In this document: in pieces, positions 1-8,032 of the stretch | Position numbering within the stretch: the first letter of the stretch is position 1 | How the letters are laid out: each line of letters opens with the position of its first letter | From: G963668605 sp963668605 | Lineage (GTDB): Bacteria; Acidobacteriota; Terriglobia; Bryobacterales; Bryobacteraceae | Length of the DNA: 64,000 bases | Direction: 5' to 3' | NCBI GenBank assembly: GCA_963668605.1 | Contig: OY764903.1 | Coordinates: 2,604,001-2,668,000, forward strand | Notes under the pieces: model-generated | The model's input: only the letters and a program-made list of their open reading frames with translations | Told to the model about the DNA's origin: nothing | The model's database searches: none | Program-made: the position numbers and the translations under genes

Positions 1-2
1 AG

Positions 3-446
3 CGCGGTGTCGAGATCGGTGCGGCGAGCGGCTTCGGCGCGGTCAACATGGGCATCGGTTTCGAACGCACTGGCGGCCATCTCTTCTCACTCGAGATCGA
101 ACCCAAACGCGTGGCAGAGATCCGACAGAATCTGGAGAAGGTGGGGCTGGAGAAAACGGTCACTGTCGTCGAAGGCGACGCGCTCAAGACGCTCGCCGCG
201 CTGACGGGCGAATTCGACTTTGTCTTTATCGACGCCGTGAAGAGCGACTACCTGAAGTACCTCAAGCTCATTGAGCCCAAGCTGAAACGCGGGGCCGTTA
301 TCGTCTCCGACAACGTCATCAAGTCTGAGAAGGCGATGCCTGACTTCCTAGCCTACATCCAGACCAATCCCAACTATGAGACCGTGATCATTCGCTCCTC
401 AATGGAAAAGAATGACGGCATGGCGATCACTTACAAATTGCGCTAA
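3..446 (+). CDS. O-methyltransferase, family 3 type (5' end outside window)
   Basis: The reading frame is open from the window edge, so the N-terminus is missing. The visible part starts inside the SAM-binding glycine motif (VEIGAASGFGAVN), then gives the acidic motif II region (LFSLEIEPKR) and the FDFVFIDAVKSDY segment typical of caffeoyl-CoA/catechol-type O-methyltransferases. It ends with a C-terminal beta strand (DGMAITYKL). Proteins of this family move a methyl group from S-adenosylmethionine to a hydroxyl of a small molecule in the cytoplasm. The substrate cannot be read from the sequence. The in-frame ATG at 48 lies inside the SAM motif and is not a credible start. About 75 bp separate it from the kinase operon downstream. 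Confidence 0.85.
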   Translation, partial: RGVEIGAASGFGAVNMGIGFERTGGHLFSLEIEPKRVAEIRQNLEKVGLEKTVTVVEGDALKTLAALTGEFDFVFIDAVKSDYLKYLKLIEPKLKRGAVIVSDNVIKSEKAMPDFLAYIQTNPNYETVIIRSSMEKNDGMAITYKLR

Positions 447-521
447 ACCACCGAGAGATTGAATCTCCATCGCGCACGGCTCCGCGCTGCGGCATAATGG
501 AGTTTCAAGTCTGGTTTACTT

Positions 522-2168
522 ATGCCACGCGGACTGGCGCAGAAGATGATCGTTTCGCTGACTCTGATCGTGCTGATCGTCGGCGCGATTGCGGGAGCCA
601 TTGATGTCCGGGCGCAAGAGCGCCATCTGCTCGATGCCATGCTTCTCGGCGCCGATCAGCTCTCGCGGGGCATCACCGCCGCCACTTGGCACGCCATGCT
701 GCTCGACGACCGCAACGCGGCCTATGAGGTGATGCAGACCGTCGCCTCCAAACATGGCATCGAGCGCATACGCATCTTCAACCGGGATGGACAGGTGATG
801 TACTCCACCCGGCGCGGCGACCCCGAAAAGCGTGTCGGCAAGTCCGATCCGGTCTGCGCGATCTGCCACACCACCAAGACGCCTCTGGTCACATTGGATC
901 CCCGCCTGCGCTCGCGAGTCACCGAACACGGCGACGAGGGCCGGCAGTTGACGATCGTCACGCCGGTCTACAACGAGCCTTCCTGCAGCCAGGCTGCATG
1001 CCATGCGCATCCGGCGAATACGAAGGTGCTCGGCGTTCTCGATGTCACGCTCGGCCTGTCGGAGGTGGATCGCGAAGTTTCCTCGGCCAAGTTGCGCGTC
1101 TTTTTCGTGTACACAACGCAGGTGTTGTTGATCAGCGTGTTCATCGTGTTCTTCACGCGCCGCTTTCTCGGCCGTCCGATCGCGAGTCTGATCGCCGCGG
1201 CGAAGGAAGTCAGCGAAATGAATCTCGAACGGCCCATCGAGATTCCGCACAGCAGCGAGGACCTCGGCAAACTCGCGATGTCTTTCGAAACCATGCGCGA
1301 ACGTCTGCGGCAAGCGCTGGCAGAGCTCAACGAGTGGACTCAAACCCTGGAGAGCAAGGTGAAAGAACGCACAGATCAGCTCAACGCGGCGCATAAGAAA
1401 CTGCTGCAGAGCGACAGACTGGCTTCGCTCGGGCAACTCTCGGCGAGCGTGGCGCACGAGATCAACAATCCCGTCGCCGGAGTGCTCAACCTCTCGATGC
1501 TGATGCAGCGCATCCTCAAAGACGACGGAATTCCGCCCGAGCGTATTCCCGAGTTCCGAAAATATCTCTCGCAGGTCAGTAGCGAGACGACACGAGTGGG
1601 CCGCATTGTCTCCGATCTGCTGGCGTTCTCGCGCCGCTCCAAACCGCACCGCGCCGAAGCGGATCTCAACAAAATCGTCACCTCCACGGCCTCGCTGATC
1701 GCACACAAGCTCAAGCTCGCCAATGTCGAACTCGACATGGAACTCGACCCACGTCTGCCGCTGGTCTTGTGTGATGGCTCGCAGATCCAACAGGTGGTCC
1801 TCAATCTCGTGCTCAATGGCTCGGAGGCGCTGCATGGGAAAGAAGGAGGGCGGCTCACGATCACGACGTCCCATGCCGCGCACGGCGGCACCGTGACGCT
1901 GGCGATCCGCGACAACGGCGAAGGCATCGCGCCGGAGAATCTCACGCGAATCTTCGATCCCTTCTTCACAACCAAGCCCGAAGGCAAAGGCGTCGGACTC
2001 GGCCTGGCCGTGATTTACGGGATCGTGCAGGCGCACGGTGGCGAAGTCACCGTGCAGAGCAAACTCGGCGAGGGAACCACGTTCAACGTCACTCTGCCGC
2101 TGGCCCCGTCCGGCGTTCCAGGAGCCGCGGACTCCGCGCATGGAACGGAGGCAGGGCGAATCGCGTGA
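522..2168 (+). CDS. Membrane sensor histidine kinase with a haem-motif periplasmic domain
   Basis: This 548-residue protein has an N-terminal membrane helix (about 10-27), an extracytoplasmic domain (about 30-190), a second helix (about 194-212), a HAMP-like linker (about 213-270), a coiled coil, and a HisKA domain with phospho-acceptor His312 in SVAHEINNP. The HATPase domain shows the N box (LNLVLNGSEAL), G1 (DNGEGI), F box (FDPFFTTK) and G2 (GVGLGLAV). The sensor domain carries CAICH (112-116), a standard c-type haem motif, and CSQAACH (155-161), a CX4CH variant. Covalent haem, and redox, NO or O2 sensing, is therefore plausible but inferred. The gene overlaps the next by 4 bp (GTGA), and the NtrC-type regulator two genes on is the likely partner. 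It lacks a receiver domain. Confidence 0.93.
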   Translation: MPRGLAQKMIVSLTLIVLIVGAIAGAIDVRAQERHLLDAMLLGADQLSRGITAATWHAMLLDDRNAAYEVMQTVASKHGIERIRIFNRDGQVMYSTRRGDPEKRVGKSDPVCAICHTTKTPLVTLDPRLRSRVTEHGDEGRQLTIVTPVYNEPSCSQAACHAHPANTKVLGVLDVTLGLSEVDREVSSAKLRVFFVYTTQVLLISVFIVFFTRRFLGRPIASLIAAAKEVSEMNLERPIEIPHSSEDLGKLAMSFETMRERLRQALAELNEWTQTLESKVKERTDQLNAAHKKLLQSDRLASLGQLSASVAHEINNPVAGVLNLSMLMQRILKDDGIPPERIPEFRKYLSQVSSETTRVGRIVSDLLAFSRRSKPHRAEADLNKIVTSTASLIAHKLKLANVELDMELDPRLPLVLCDGSQIQQVVLNLVLNGSEALHGKEGGRLTITTSHAAHGGTVTLAIRDNGEGIAPENLTRIFDPFFTTKPEGKGVGLGLAVIYGIVQAHGGEVTVQSKLGEGTTFNVTLPLAPSGVPGAADSAHGTEAGRIA

Positions 2169-2707
2169 ACCAGATCTGCCTCGCGGCGGTCGGAGAAGTG
2201 GATCGAGCCGTTATGGAACTTGGGGAGCGCGCAATTCTTGAATCGCTAAACCGCGCGTGTTTACCGATACCCGCTCTGCCCGCGCCGGATTACGCCTGGG
2301 ACGCGGAGCGCCAGCAGTACAATTCCAGCCTCGTGCTCCAACAGGTTCGCGAACGCATGCCGCCCGGAGCGCTGAAAATCTGCGGTATCACGGAATATGA
2401 TTTATTCATCCCCATGCTGAGTTTTATTTACGGACAGGCGCAGGTCGACGGCAGTGCAGCCGTGGTTTCGCTGGCTCGGTTGAGGCAGGAGTTCTATGGA
2501 CTTCCGTCGAATCCGGCGTTGCTCGCCGAACGGGCGGCGAAGGAGATTTTGCACGAGATCGGGCACACCTTCGGATTACTGCACTGCCCCGACATCCGCT
2601 GCGTGATGTCGCTATGTACGAACATACGGCAACTGGACCTGAAGGGCGAGGAATACTGCGGCGGCTGCCGCGCGCTGCTGGCCCCGCCGAGGAGAGACAG
2701 GCAATGA
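2165..2707 (+). CDS. amzA: Archaemetzincin-like zinc metalloprotease
   Basis: The 180-residue protein carries the full archaemetzincin signature: HEIGHTFGLLHC at 130-141 (three zinc-binding His and catalytic Glu), followed by Cys146-Val-Met, Cys151 and a CxxC at 165-168, which in this family bind a second zinc. No signal peptide is seen, so it should act in the cytoplasm. Members in archaea and vertebrates are thought to be peptidases, but the bacterial substrate is unknown. The start is a GTG that overlaps the kinase stop by 4 bp, and its own stop overlaps the regulator start (ATGA), so it is translationally coupled inside a two-component operon. That placement suggests a role in signalling or turnover tied to this pathway, which is inference. 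Confidence 0.9.
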   Translation: MNQICLAAVGEVDRAVMELGERAILESLNRACLPIPALPAPDYAWDAERQQYNSSLVLQQVRERMPPGALKICGITEYDLFIPMLSFIYGQAQVDGSAAVVSLARLRQEFYGLPSNPALLAERAAKEILHEIGHTFGLLHCPDIRCVMSLCTNIRQLDLKGEEYCGGCRALLAPPRRDRQ

Positions 2708-4062
2708 AGAGTCACTGGAACGTTCTCGTTGTGGACGACGAAGAGATCATGTGCGAGTCGCTCGCCGCATGGCTGCGCGAGGACGGCTACGCGGTAGATA
2801 CCGCCGCCAACGGACGGCAAGCTGTCGAACGGGCGAAGGGGAAAGACTACGCCATCTACTTCATCGACCTGAAAATGCCGGGCGGGATGGACGGCATCGA
2901 GACGATGATGGCTGTGCGCAACTTGCACGCCGACGCCTCCGTTATCATCATCACAGCCTATGCCACGGTGGACACCGCGATCGCAGCGATGAAGGAGGGA
3001 GCACAGGAATACATCGTCAAGCCCTGCAATCCCGAGGAGATCTCGCTGCTTGTCAGCCGCATTATCAAAGTGAAAAATCTGCAGCGCGAGAACGCCATCC
3101 TGCGCAAGAAACTTTCACGCCAGTACGAGTTCCGCGACATCGTGAGCAAGGACCCGAAGATGCTCGAGGTGCTCCACCTCGCGGGTGAAATCGCGAACCT
3201 GCGCAGCACGGTGCTGATCCGCGGCGAGAGCGGAACGGGCAAGGAACTCGTGGCGCGGGCGATCCACTACTCCGGGGCCCGCGCAGCGGCTCCGTTCATC
3301 GCCGTCTCATGCGCGGCGCTCTCGGAAACGCTTCTCGAATCCGAAATGTTCGGCCACGAAAAGGGCGCGTTCACCGGCGCCAGCGAACAGCGCCACGGCA
3401 AATTCGAACTCGCCGACGGTGGTACGATTTTTCTCGACGAGATCGGCGATATTTCGCCCAAGCTGCAAGTCGACCTGCTGCGCGTGCTGCAGGAGCGCAG
3501 TTTCTACCGCGTCGGCGGCAGCGCGGAGGTACACGTCGACGCGCGCGTTATTGCCGCGACGAACGTCGACCTCGAGGAAAACGTCAAGGCCGGCCGCTTC
3601 CGCGAGGACCTCTTTTACCGCCTCAACGTGATCCAGATCCGCATCCCGTCGCTGCGCGAGCGCCGCCAGGACATCCCGCTGCTTGCCGAGCATTTCGTCG
3701 AGCGCATCGCGCACGAGATGGGGAAACATGTCGCGGGCCTCTCCGAGGGCGCGCTCAAGCTGTTGTTCGAATACAACTGGCCGGGCAATGTGCGTGAGTT
3801 GGAAAATGCGATCGAACGTGCCATTGCAACTTGCCGCAACCCGGTAATTACGGAAGACGACGTTGAGTTTCTGCTGCGGCCGGCAGGCGGCCGGCACGGG
3901 TTGGTGATCCCTCCCAACATGACGCTGGACGATTTAGAGAAGCAGGCGATCATCGCGACGCTGGGACGCACGGGCGGCAACATCAAGGAGTCCGCCTCAC
4001 AACTCGGAATCGACCGCTCGACGCTTTACGATAAAATCAGGCGCTATGAGATTCCGCGCTGA
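2704..4062 (+). CDS. NtrC-family sigma54-dependent response regulator
   Basis: The ATG at 2704 overlaps the protease stop and gives a 452-residue protein starting with a receiver domain. Receiver residues are visible: acidic pair at 11-12, phospho-acceptor Asp55 (FIDLKMPG) and Lys106 (YIVKP). The AAA+ domain has Walker A (GESGTGKE, 174-181), the sigma54-contacting GAFTGA loop intact at 221-226, Walker B (TIFLDEIGD, 241-249) and the arginine-finger region (FREDLFYRLNV). A Fis-type helix-turn-helix is at the C-terminus (NIKESASQLGIDRSTLYDKIRRY). It should activate sigma54 promoters when phosphorylated by the kinase two genes upstream. An in-frame ATG further upstream (2614) lies inside the protease gene and is unlikely. 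No clear -24/-12 promoter was found beside the operon. Confidence 0.95.
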   Translation: MKSHWNVLVVDDEEIMCESLAAWLREDGYAVDTAANGRQAVERAKGKDYAIYFIDLKMPGGMDGIETMMAVRNLHADASVIIITAYATVDTAIAAMKEGAQEYIVKPCNPEEISLLVSRIIKVKNLQRENAILRKKLSRQYEFRDIVSKDPKMLEVLHLAGEIANLRSTVLIRGESGTGKELVARAIHYSGARAAAPFIAVSCAALSETLLESEMFGHEKGAFTGASEQRHGKFELADGGTIFLDEIGDISPKLQVDLLRVLQERSFYRVGGSAEVHVDARVIAATNVDLEENVKAGRFREDLFYRLNVIQIRIPSLRERRQDIPLLAEHFVERIAHEMGKHVAGLSEGALKLLFEYNWPGNVRELENAIERAIATCRNPVITEDDVEFLLRPAGGRHGLVIPPNMTLDDLEKQAIIATLGRTGGNIKESASQLGIDRSTLYDKIRRYEIPR

Positions 4063-4110
4063 AAAGTACGAAGACAAGCTAATGGCCGGCATCAACACTG
4101 CTCTCCGGTA

Positions 4111-6042
4111 GCTAGCGGGAGTTTCCTACGGCGCGAGTAAGAAGGCGGGGATGTATTGCAGGGTGAAGGAGATAGCGTGGCGTTCCGTATATACCACGCG
4201 ACTCAATGGATCGCGGGCAGCGCACCAAGTGCTCGGGCTAATTTCATCCTGGACGCATCCATTTCTTCGATCTGCAAACGTACGCGCGGCCTGCCCTTGC
4301 GGCCAGTCATATCGATCAACCGGCAACAGCGTACTTCCGCCAACGCTTCCAGCAATCGGCGGGAACTGCCCTCAAATGCTGCTTTCTGTGTAGCGCGCCG
4401 GTGCAGCAATGTGACCAGCAGATAGGCCGTCACGGACATAAAAGTGTGCACGTGGAGCTTCTGATCGGTCCAGTGAAACTGTGGCCGGGTGGAAAGCATG
4501 CGGGGATCCTTCAGATCGCGAAACGCAGCTTCCACTTTGGATTGCCCACGATAGGCTTCGATGATTTGCGCTGTGCTCCACTCCGCGCGATCCGTGATTA
4601 AGATGCGAAGTCCGAAATAACGTGTGATCAACCGCTGGTACTCTTGCCAGTCACTCCACACGCAGATCCGCATGGCCCCTTGTTCGCCGGTGTCGATTTT
4701 GTAGCCCAGCAAGGAACGCAGATATTGGTGGCCGCGGATTTTCTCCAGTTTCCGTTTGGCCGCCTCGGCGCTCAGTCGCGGACGCTGTCCCAGTTCCTGC
4801 AATTCGCGCTGACTCCGCGCCATGGACTGATGCAATCCCCGCAATTGCCCCTCATGAAGTTGTGGGCTGAAGACCACCACTACTTCCCGTTGCTTTCCGG
4901 CAACCACTCGTTGGACTCGCCAGGCGCGAACGGCAACACCGTTGGACAAGAGCACTTCCGACAGCTGTCCGGCAGCTTCGGAAAGTAAAGCGAGGTGATT
5001 GGAAGGACGAAGCGCCGTGACGTAATGCAGCATGCCTTCCAGGTTCTGCTTCGACGACGCTCCGGCATCGAAGACCAGGGTGAGCTGCTCGGGTTGGCCG
5101 CTCAACGCGCGCAGCCGTTGCCGGATGGGCTTGAGAAACTCCGCAAACGTCCGCATGTCCGAACGCGCTCCTTCGTACAAACCATGGGCCAACGGCAACT
5201 GTGTATCTTGATCGACCACCAGCGCCAAGCCCATCTGGCGGAGATCGTAGCGGCCTTGTTTGTTGTGTCCGCGCTGGGGCAGTTTCGGACGCAGGTTCGT
5301 GCTGGCAATATGGGTATAGAAGTTAGTCGTGTCATAGGCCAGCGCCTTCAATTGCAGTTGCTCCACGCCGACCACCGCGCGCACCAGTTCCTGTTCGATG
5401 ACCGCCAACTGGTCCACGGGCACGGCGTTCATTTGATCCCAGAAATGCTGGCTCGTCAGATCGGAGGCGGAGAAGTGCATCAACTCGGGCAGGTATGTTG
5501 TCTTGGCCCAATCGGCAAAAGCACGTTTGCTGCGCGGCGCACAGGCGCGCGCGATTATGGCGGCTGCCAAGGATTGGCCCACGGTCAATGCGTCGCGAAC
5601 CTGTACCGCGCCATCCGGAGCAATGGCGCGGTCGATCCGGCCGGCCAAGTCGAACTCCCGCACCAACTGGTGAAGCGCCGTCACTGCGCCCGCGGAAACC
5701 GAAGAGACCCTCACGGGCACTTCGTTGTGCTGCTGATGAAGCTGCAGGATATCGTCGACGCGACCCAGATGGGCCAGGACGCGAATCGATGGCTGGCCGT
5801 CTTTGCGGAACGATTCGACGATCCGGTAATACCGGATGCCGTGCGATTGGTAGGCTTGAAGCGAAGCCATTCATTACGTATATACATCGATTGACAGTTG
5901 CTTGTCAATCAAGATCTTAAAATGTGAAACAGGCACACAGTCGATTGCTAATTCCGTATATACAAAAGGGAGCGTGATATCCCCTTTTGTGCCATGATCT
6001 TCTGGGGAAGCAGCGCTATCGCCCTAGGAAACTCCCGCTAGC
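4111..6042 (-). mobile_element. Complete IS1634-type insertion sequence with target duplication
   Basis: One transposase gene is bounded by terminal inverted repeats: gggagtttcctacggc at 4117-4132 and its near-perfect complement at 6021-6036 (one mismatch in 16). The element proper is 4117-6036, 1920 bp. Both ends are followed outward by gctagc (4111-4116 and 6037-6042), a possible 6-bp target duplication. Because gctagc is its own reverse complement, the border cannot be fixed exactly; a 4-bp ctag duplication with a one base longer repeat fits equally. The element sits between the two-component operon and REP-like repeats and interrupts no visible gene. Confidence 0.88.
4203..5870 (-). CDS. 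IS1634-type DDE transposase
   Basis: The 555-residue protein begins with the typical family start (YYRIVESFRKDGQPSIRVLAHLG) and contains the expected DDE region: Asp in YDTTNFY, Asp in LVFDAGASS, and the Glu in the YRGQSKVEAAFRDLK segment near the C-terminal side. It would cut and join its own element ends. The length is normal, no frameshift is present and both terminal repeats are intact, so the element may still be active. The start at 5870 is the only good ATG before the first conserved motif. Confidence 0.92.
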   Translation of the reverse strand: MASLQAYQSHGIRYYRIVESFRKDGQPSIRVLAHLGRVDDILQLHQQHNEVPVRVSSVSAGAVTALHQLVREFDLAGRIDRAIAPDGAVQVRDALTVGQSLAAAIIARACAPRSKRAFADWAKTTYLPELMHFSASDLTSQHFWDQMNAVPVDQLAVIEQELVRAVVGVEQLQLKALAYDTTNFYTHIASTNLRPKLPQRGHNKQGRYDLRQMGLALVVDQDTQLPLAHGLYEGARSDMRTFAEFLKPIRQRLRALSGQPEQLTLVFDAGASSKQNLEGMLHYVTALRPSNHLALLSEAAGQLSEVLLSNGVAVRAWRVQRVVAGKQREVVVVFSPQLHEGQLRGLHQSMARSQRELQELGQRPRLSAEAAKRKLEKIRGHQYLRSLLGYKIDTGEQGAMRICVWSDWQEYQRLITRYFGLRILITDRAEWSTAQIIEAYRGQSKVEAAFRDLKDPRMLSTRPQFHWTDQKLHVHTFMSVTAYLLVTLLHRRATQKAAFEGSSRRLLEALAEVRCCRLIDMTGRKGRPRVRLQIEEMDASRMKLARALGALPAIH

Positions 6043-6096
6043 GCTGTCGAACGAATTGCCTCAGGCCGGATCCCTGCCCCATCCGGCGCAACACCT

Positions 6097-6272
6097 AACG
6101 GTGCCGCGAGCGCAAGCGACCGGAGGATAACCTCTTCAGATAAGTCCTCTCAAAACGGGTGGAAGTCGCCGCCTCCGGTCACTATCGTTCTCGGCACCGT
6201 TTGAGCGCCGTTAAGTGGTAGCTGCAGGGGGTGCCGGTTGCGGTGCCCCGCACGAAAGCGACCGGAGGCGGC
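6097..6272. repeat. Cluster of three REP-like palindromes
   Basis: Three copies of the dispersed ~31-bp repeat occur here: plus orientation at 6097-6126, minus at 6170-6202, and a diverged plus copy at 6241-6272. Each has the core pattern CGGTGCCGGGAGCG, a short variable centre, then AGCGACCGGAGGC. This is the only cluster that starts with a plus then minus pair; elsewhere the order is minus then plus. The stretch from 6043 to 6296 contains no gene. Confidence 0.8.
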
Positions 6273-6296
6273 AATACCGCTGGCCCTGGCAGACTG

Positions 6297-6518
6297 CTAA
6301 ATCTCGTATTCCGGCGGCTTCGGCCGGCCATAGTCGATGTGGTTCCATACGCGCTCGTGCAAGTAGTAGAGCGCCAGTTTCACAACCGTATCCAGCGCGC
6401 CCACACTCACCGATGCCCTCAGACTGCCGCTGAACAGATAAACCAGCAGAGCTGTCGAGATCGATCCCAGGGTGCGATAGCTGACGGCTTTGGCGATGCT
6501 GCGTGTGTTCGATTCCAT
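6297..6518 (-). CDS. DUF2061-family small membrane protein
   Basis: The 73-residue protein has the DUF2061 pattern: an N-terminal basic segment (SIAKAVSYRTLGSISTALLVYLFSG), a second hydrophobic stretch, and the conserved C-terminal K-x-x-x-YYLHERVW segment. Two membrane helices are likely. The family has no defined function, although members are often found near sulfate assimilation genes; none is seen here. It stands alone, 50 bp past the end of the MauE/thioredoxin gene and on the same strand. Confidence 0.8.
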   Translation of the reverse strand: MESNTRSIAKAVSYRTLGSISTALLVYLFSGSLRASVSVGALDTVVKLALYYLHERVWNHIDYGRPKPPEYEI

Positions 6519-6570
6519 CCCTGTGGATCGAGTATATCATAATCCCTATCAAGAATGGGTAGATTGCTTC

Positions 6571-7506
6571 TTATTCGATGAAGCCGATCGATTTCAACGT
6601 ACCAACCGGCTCCTTGTCGTCGAAAATGGCGATCGCCGCTTTCTGTCGTCCATTCTCCAGTGCGACGCCGTACGGCGGATCGCCGAATTGAAAGGTCTGC
6701 CGCAGGAACAACGCATCGTTACTGCCGCGTGCCTTGAGGCCGGTGTCGCGCAGGAAATCGGCGGTAAACTGCGGCATGCGCGTGGTGACAGCGACGATCT
6801 GAACATCGCGCCAGGCGAGTTTCGCCATGTCGCGCGCCGCGCGGTCGCAGTGCGAACACTCGGGATCGAAGAAATAGAGGAAGATGCGGCCCTGCTGCAG
6901 AGAGAACGGCTTGCCGTCGACCGTGATCGCATCTGGCGCCTTCAGCCCGGTTTGCCGCAGCATCGTAATGCCAAAAGAGGCGCCGGCGAAAACGCAAATC
7001 GCGCCGAGCACGATCAGCGCGGAGCGTGGGGAATAGGACGGGCGCGACCCAAAAGCCGCGATCAGCGCCATGGCCAGCATCACGCCGTCGCCGATGAAGA
7101 AGCCCGGACCGACGACGCGTTTGAGCCACGGGAAGCAACTGCAATCGCCGCCGCGCAGGGTCTCATAAAAGACTGCGAAGTAGATCAGAAAGGCAATCAG
7201 CATCAGGACGCACAGCCACGCGCCCCAGCGCCGGAAGCGAGGTACGAGCAGCATCAGCCCGGCAAAGATCTCGGCAACGCCGAAGCCGATCGCCACCGGA
7301 AGGCTGAGCGGTCCAGGCACGAGCGCCTGCGCCATACGCGAGGCGGCGCTTAGCGGATCTGTAACTTTCCAGACACCGGAAATCAGGAACAAGGCGGCCA
7401 ACAGCACCGCGCAAACGACGCACGCTGCCTTTTTCCAGCCCGGCAAATCGGAGGCTACGGTCCCGTTTTCCGGGTATGCCATACTACGGTCATCCATGGT
7501 ATTCAT
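6571..7506 (-). CDS. MauE/DoxX-like membrane domain fused to a thioredoxin-like domain
   Basis: The first ~185 of 311 residues hold about five hydrophobic segments in the DoxX/MauE pattern (FLISGVWKVTDP near 41-52, AEIFAGLMLLVP near 79-89), with a CSC pair at 122-124 in the loop GGDCSCFP. The rest is a soluble domain with FFDPECSHCDRAARDM, so CSHC at 217-220 would be a thioredoxin-type redox pair. The architecture suggests electron or thiol transfer across the membrane, in line with MauE relatives involved in disulfide formation. The substrate is unknown. The start may be 7506, 7497 or 7482; the first overlaps the divergent gene at 7496 by 11 bp, so the two share a very short or internal promoter region. 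Confidence 0.8.
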   Translation of the reverse strand: MNTMDDRSMAYPENGTVASDLPGWKKAACVVCAVLLAALFLISGVWKVTDPLSAASRMAQALVPGPLSLPVAIGFGVAEIFAGLMLLVPRFRRWGAWLCVLMLIAFLIYFAVFYETLRGGDCSCFPWLKRVVGPGFFIGDGVMLAMALIAAFGSRPSYSPRSALIVLGAICVFAGASFGITMLRQTGLKAPDAITVDGKPFSLQQGRIFLYFFDPECSHCDRAARDMAKLAWRDVQIVAVTTRMPQFTADFLRDTGLKARGSNDALFLRQTFQFGDPPYGVALENGRQKAAIAIFDDKEPVGTLKSIGFIE

Positions 7507-8032
7507 CTTAGCCCTGTTTGCGCTTCAGACAGGCGTGCCGCTGCTGCTCACCGACGAAGTGGTCGTCGTGCCGCCGTCGCAATGGCGCGCGGTGGAAGTC
7601 TCGCTGCGCCAGCGGCCGGCCTTGGTCGAATGCGACTTTCACGTGGGCGGTGAGCATCCGGGCGTGCGCCTGGCGCTGATGACAAAAGACGATGCGGATC
7701 GATTTCAGCTTGGCCATGCGCACAACCTGATTGCCTCCACTGCCTATCAACACGAGGGCAATCTCAAAGCCGGCGTCACACAACCGGGCGACTACATGAT
7801 CGTCCTCGATAACAGGTTGGACGGACACCGTGCCGCGCACGTTAGGTTGAAAGTGAATCTTACGTTCGCCTCGGAGCAGGCCACAAGCGTGCGTTACGCG
7901 CCGCGCGAACGGCAGGCACTGTCGATTGCGGCCGGACTGTTGTTCTTCTTCACTGTGGCGCTGATCGGCGGCTGGAAAATTCGCGGCGCGATCACTGCGC
8001 GAAATGCCGCCGGGCCGCCGCGATCGTATTAG
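7496..8032 (+). CDS. Secreted beta-rich protein with a C-terminal membrane anchor
   Basis: The 178-residue protein has a signal peptide (about 1-19), a beta-rich domain and one C-terminal membrane helix (about 147-163) followed by a basic tail (WKIRG). The strand pattern GDYMIVLDNR then HVRLKVNLTF resembles GOLD-like beta-sandwich domains of type I membrane proteins, but this is recognition from memory and weak. No function can be assigned. It diverges from the MauE/thioredoxin gene, and its last 41 bp overlap the 3' end of hemL on the other strand. Confidence 0.65.
   Translation: MVFILALFALQTGVPLLLTDEVVVVPPSQWRAVEVSLRQRPALVECDFHVGGEHPGVRLALMTKDDADRFQLGHAHNLIASTAYQHEGNLKAGVTQPGDYMIVLDNRLDGHRAAHVRLKVNLTFASEQATSVRYAPRERQALSIAAGLLFFFTVALIGGWKIRGAITARNAAGPPRSY

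Noticed and set aside
516..2141. Long open frame on the minus strand opposite the sensor kinase gene
   Set aside because: The plus strand frame has a full set of kinase motifs; the opposite frame is arginine/histidine rich without any motif, as is usual in GC-rich DNA.
4995..5894. 299-codon open frame opposite the IS1634 transposase
   Set aside because: No motifs and wholly inside the transposase gene on the other strand.
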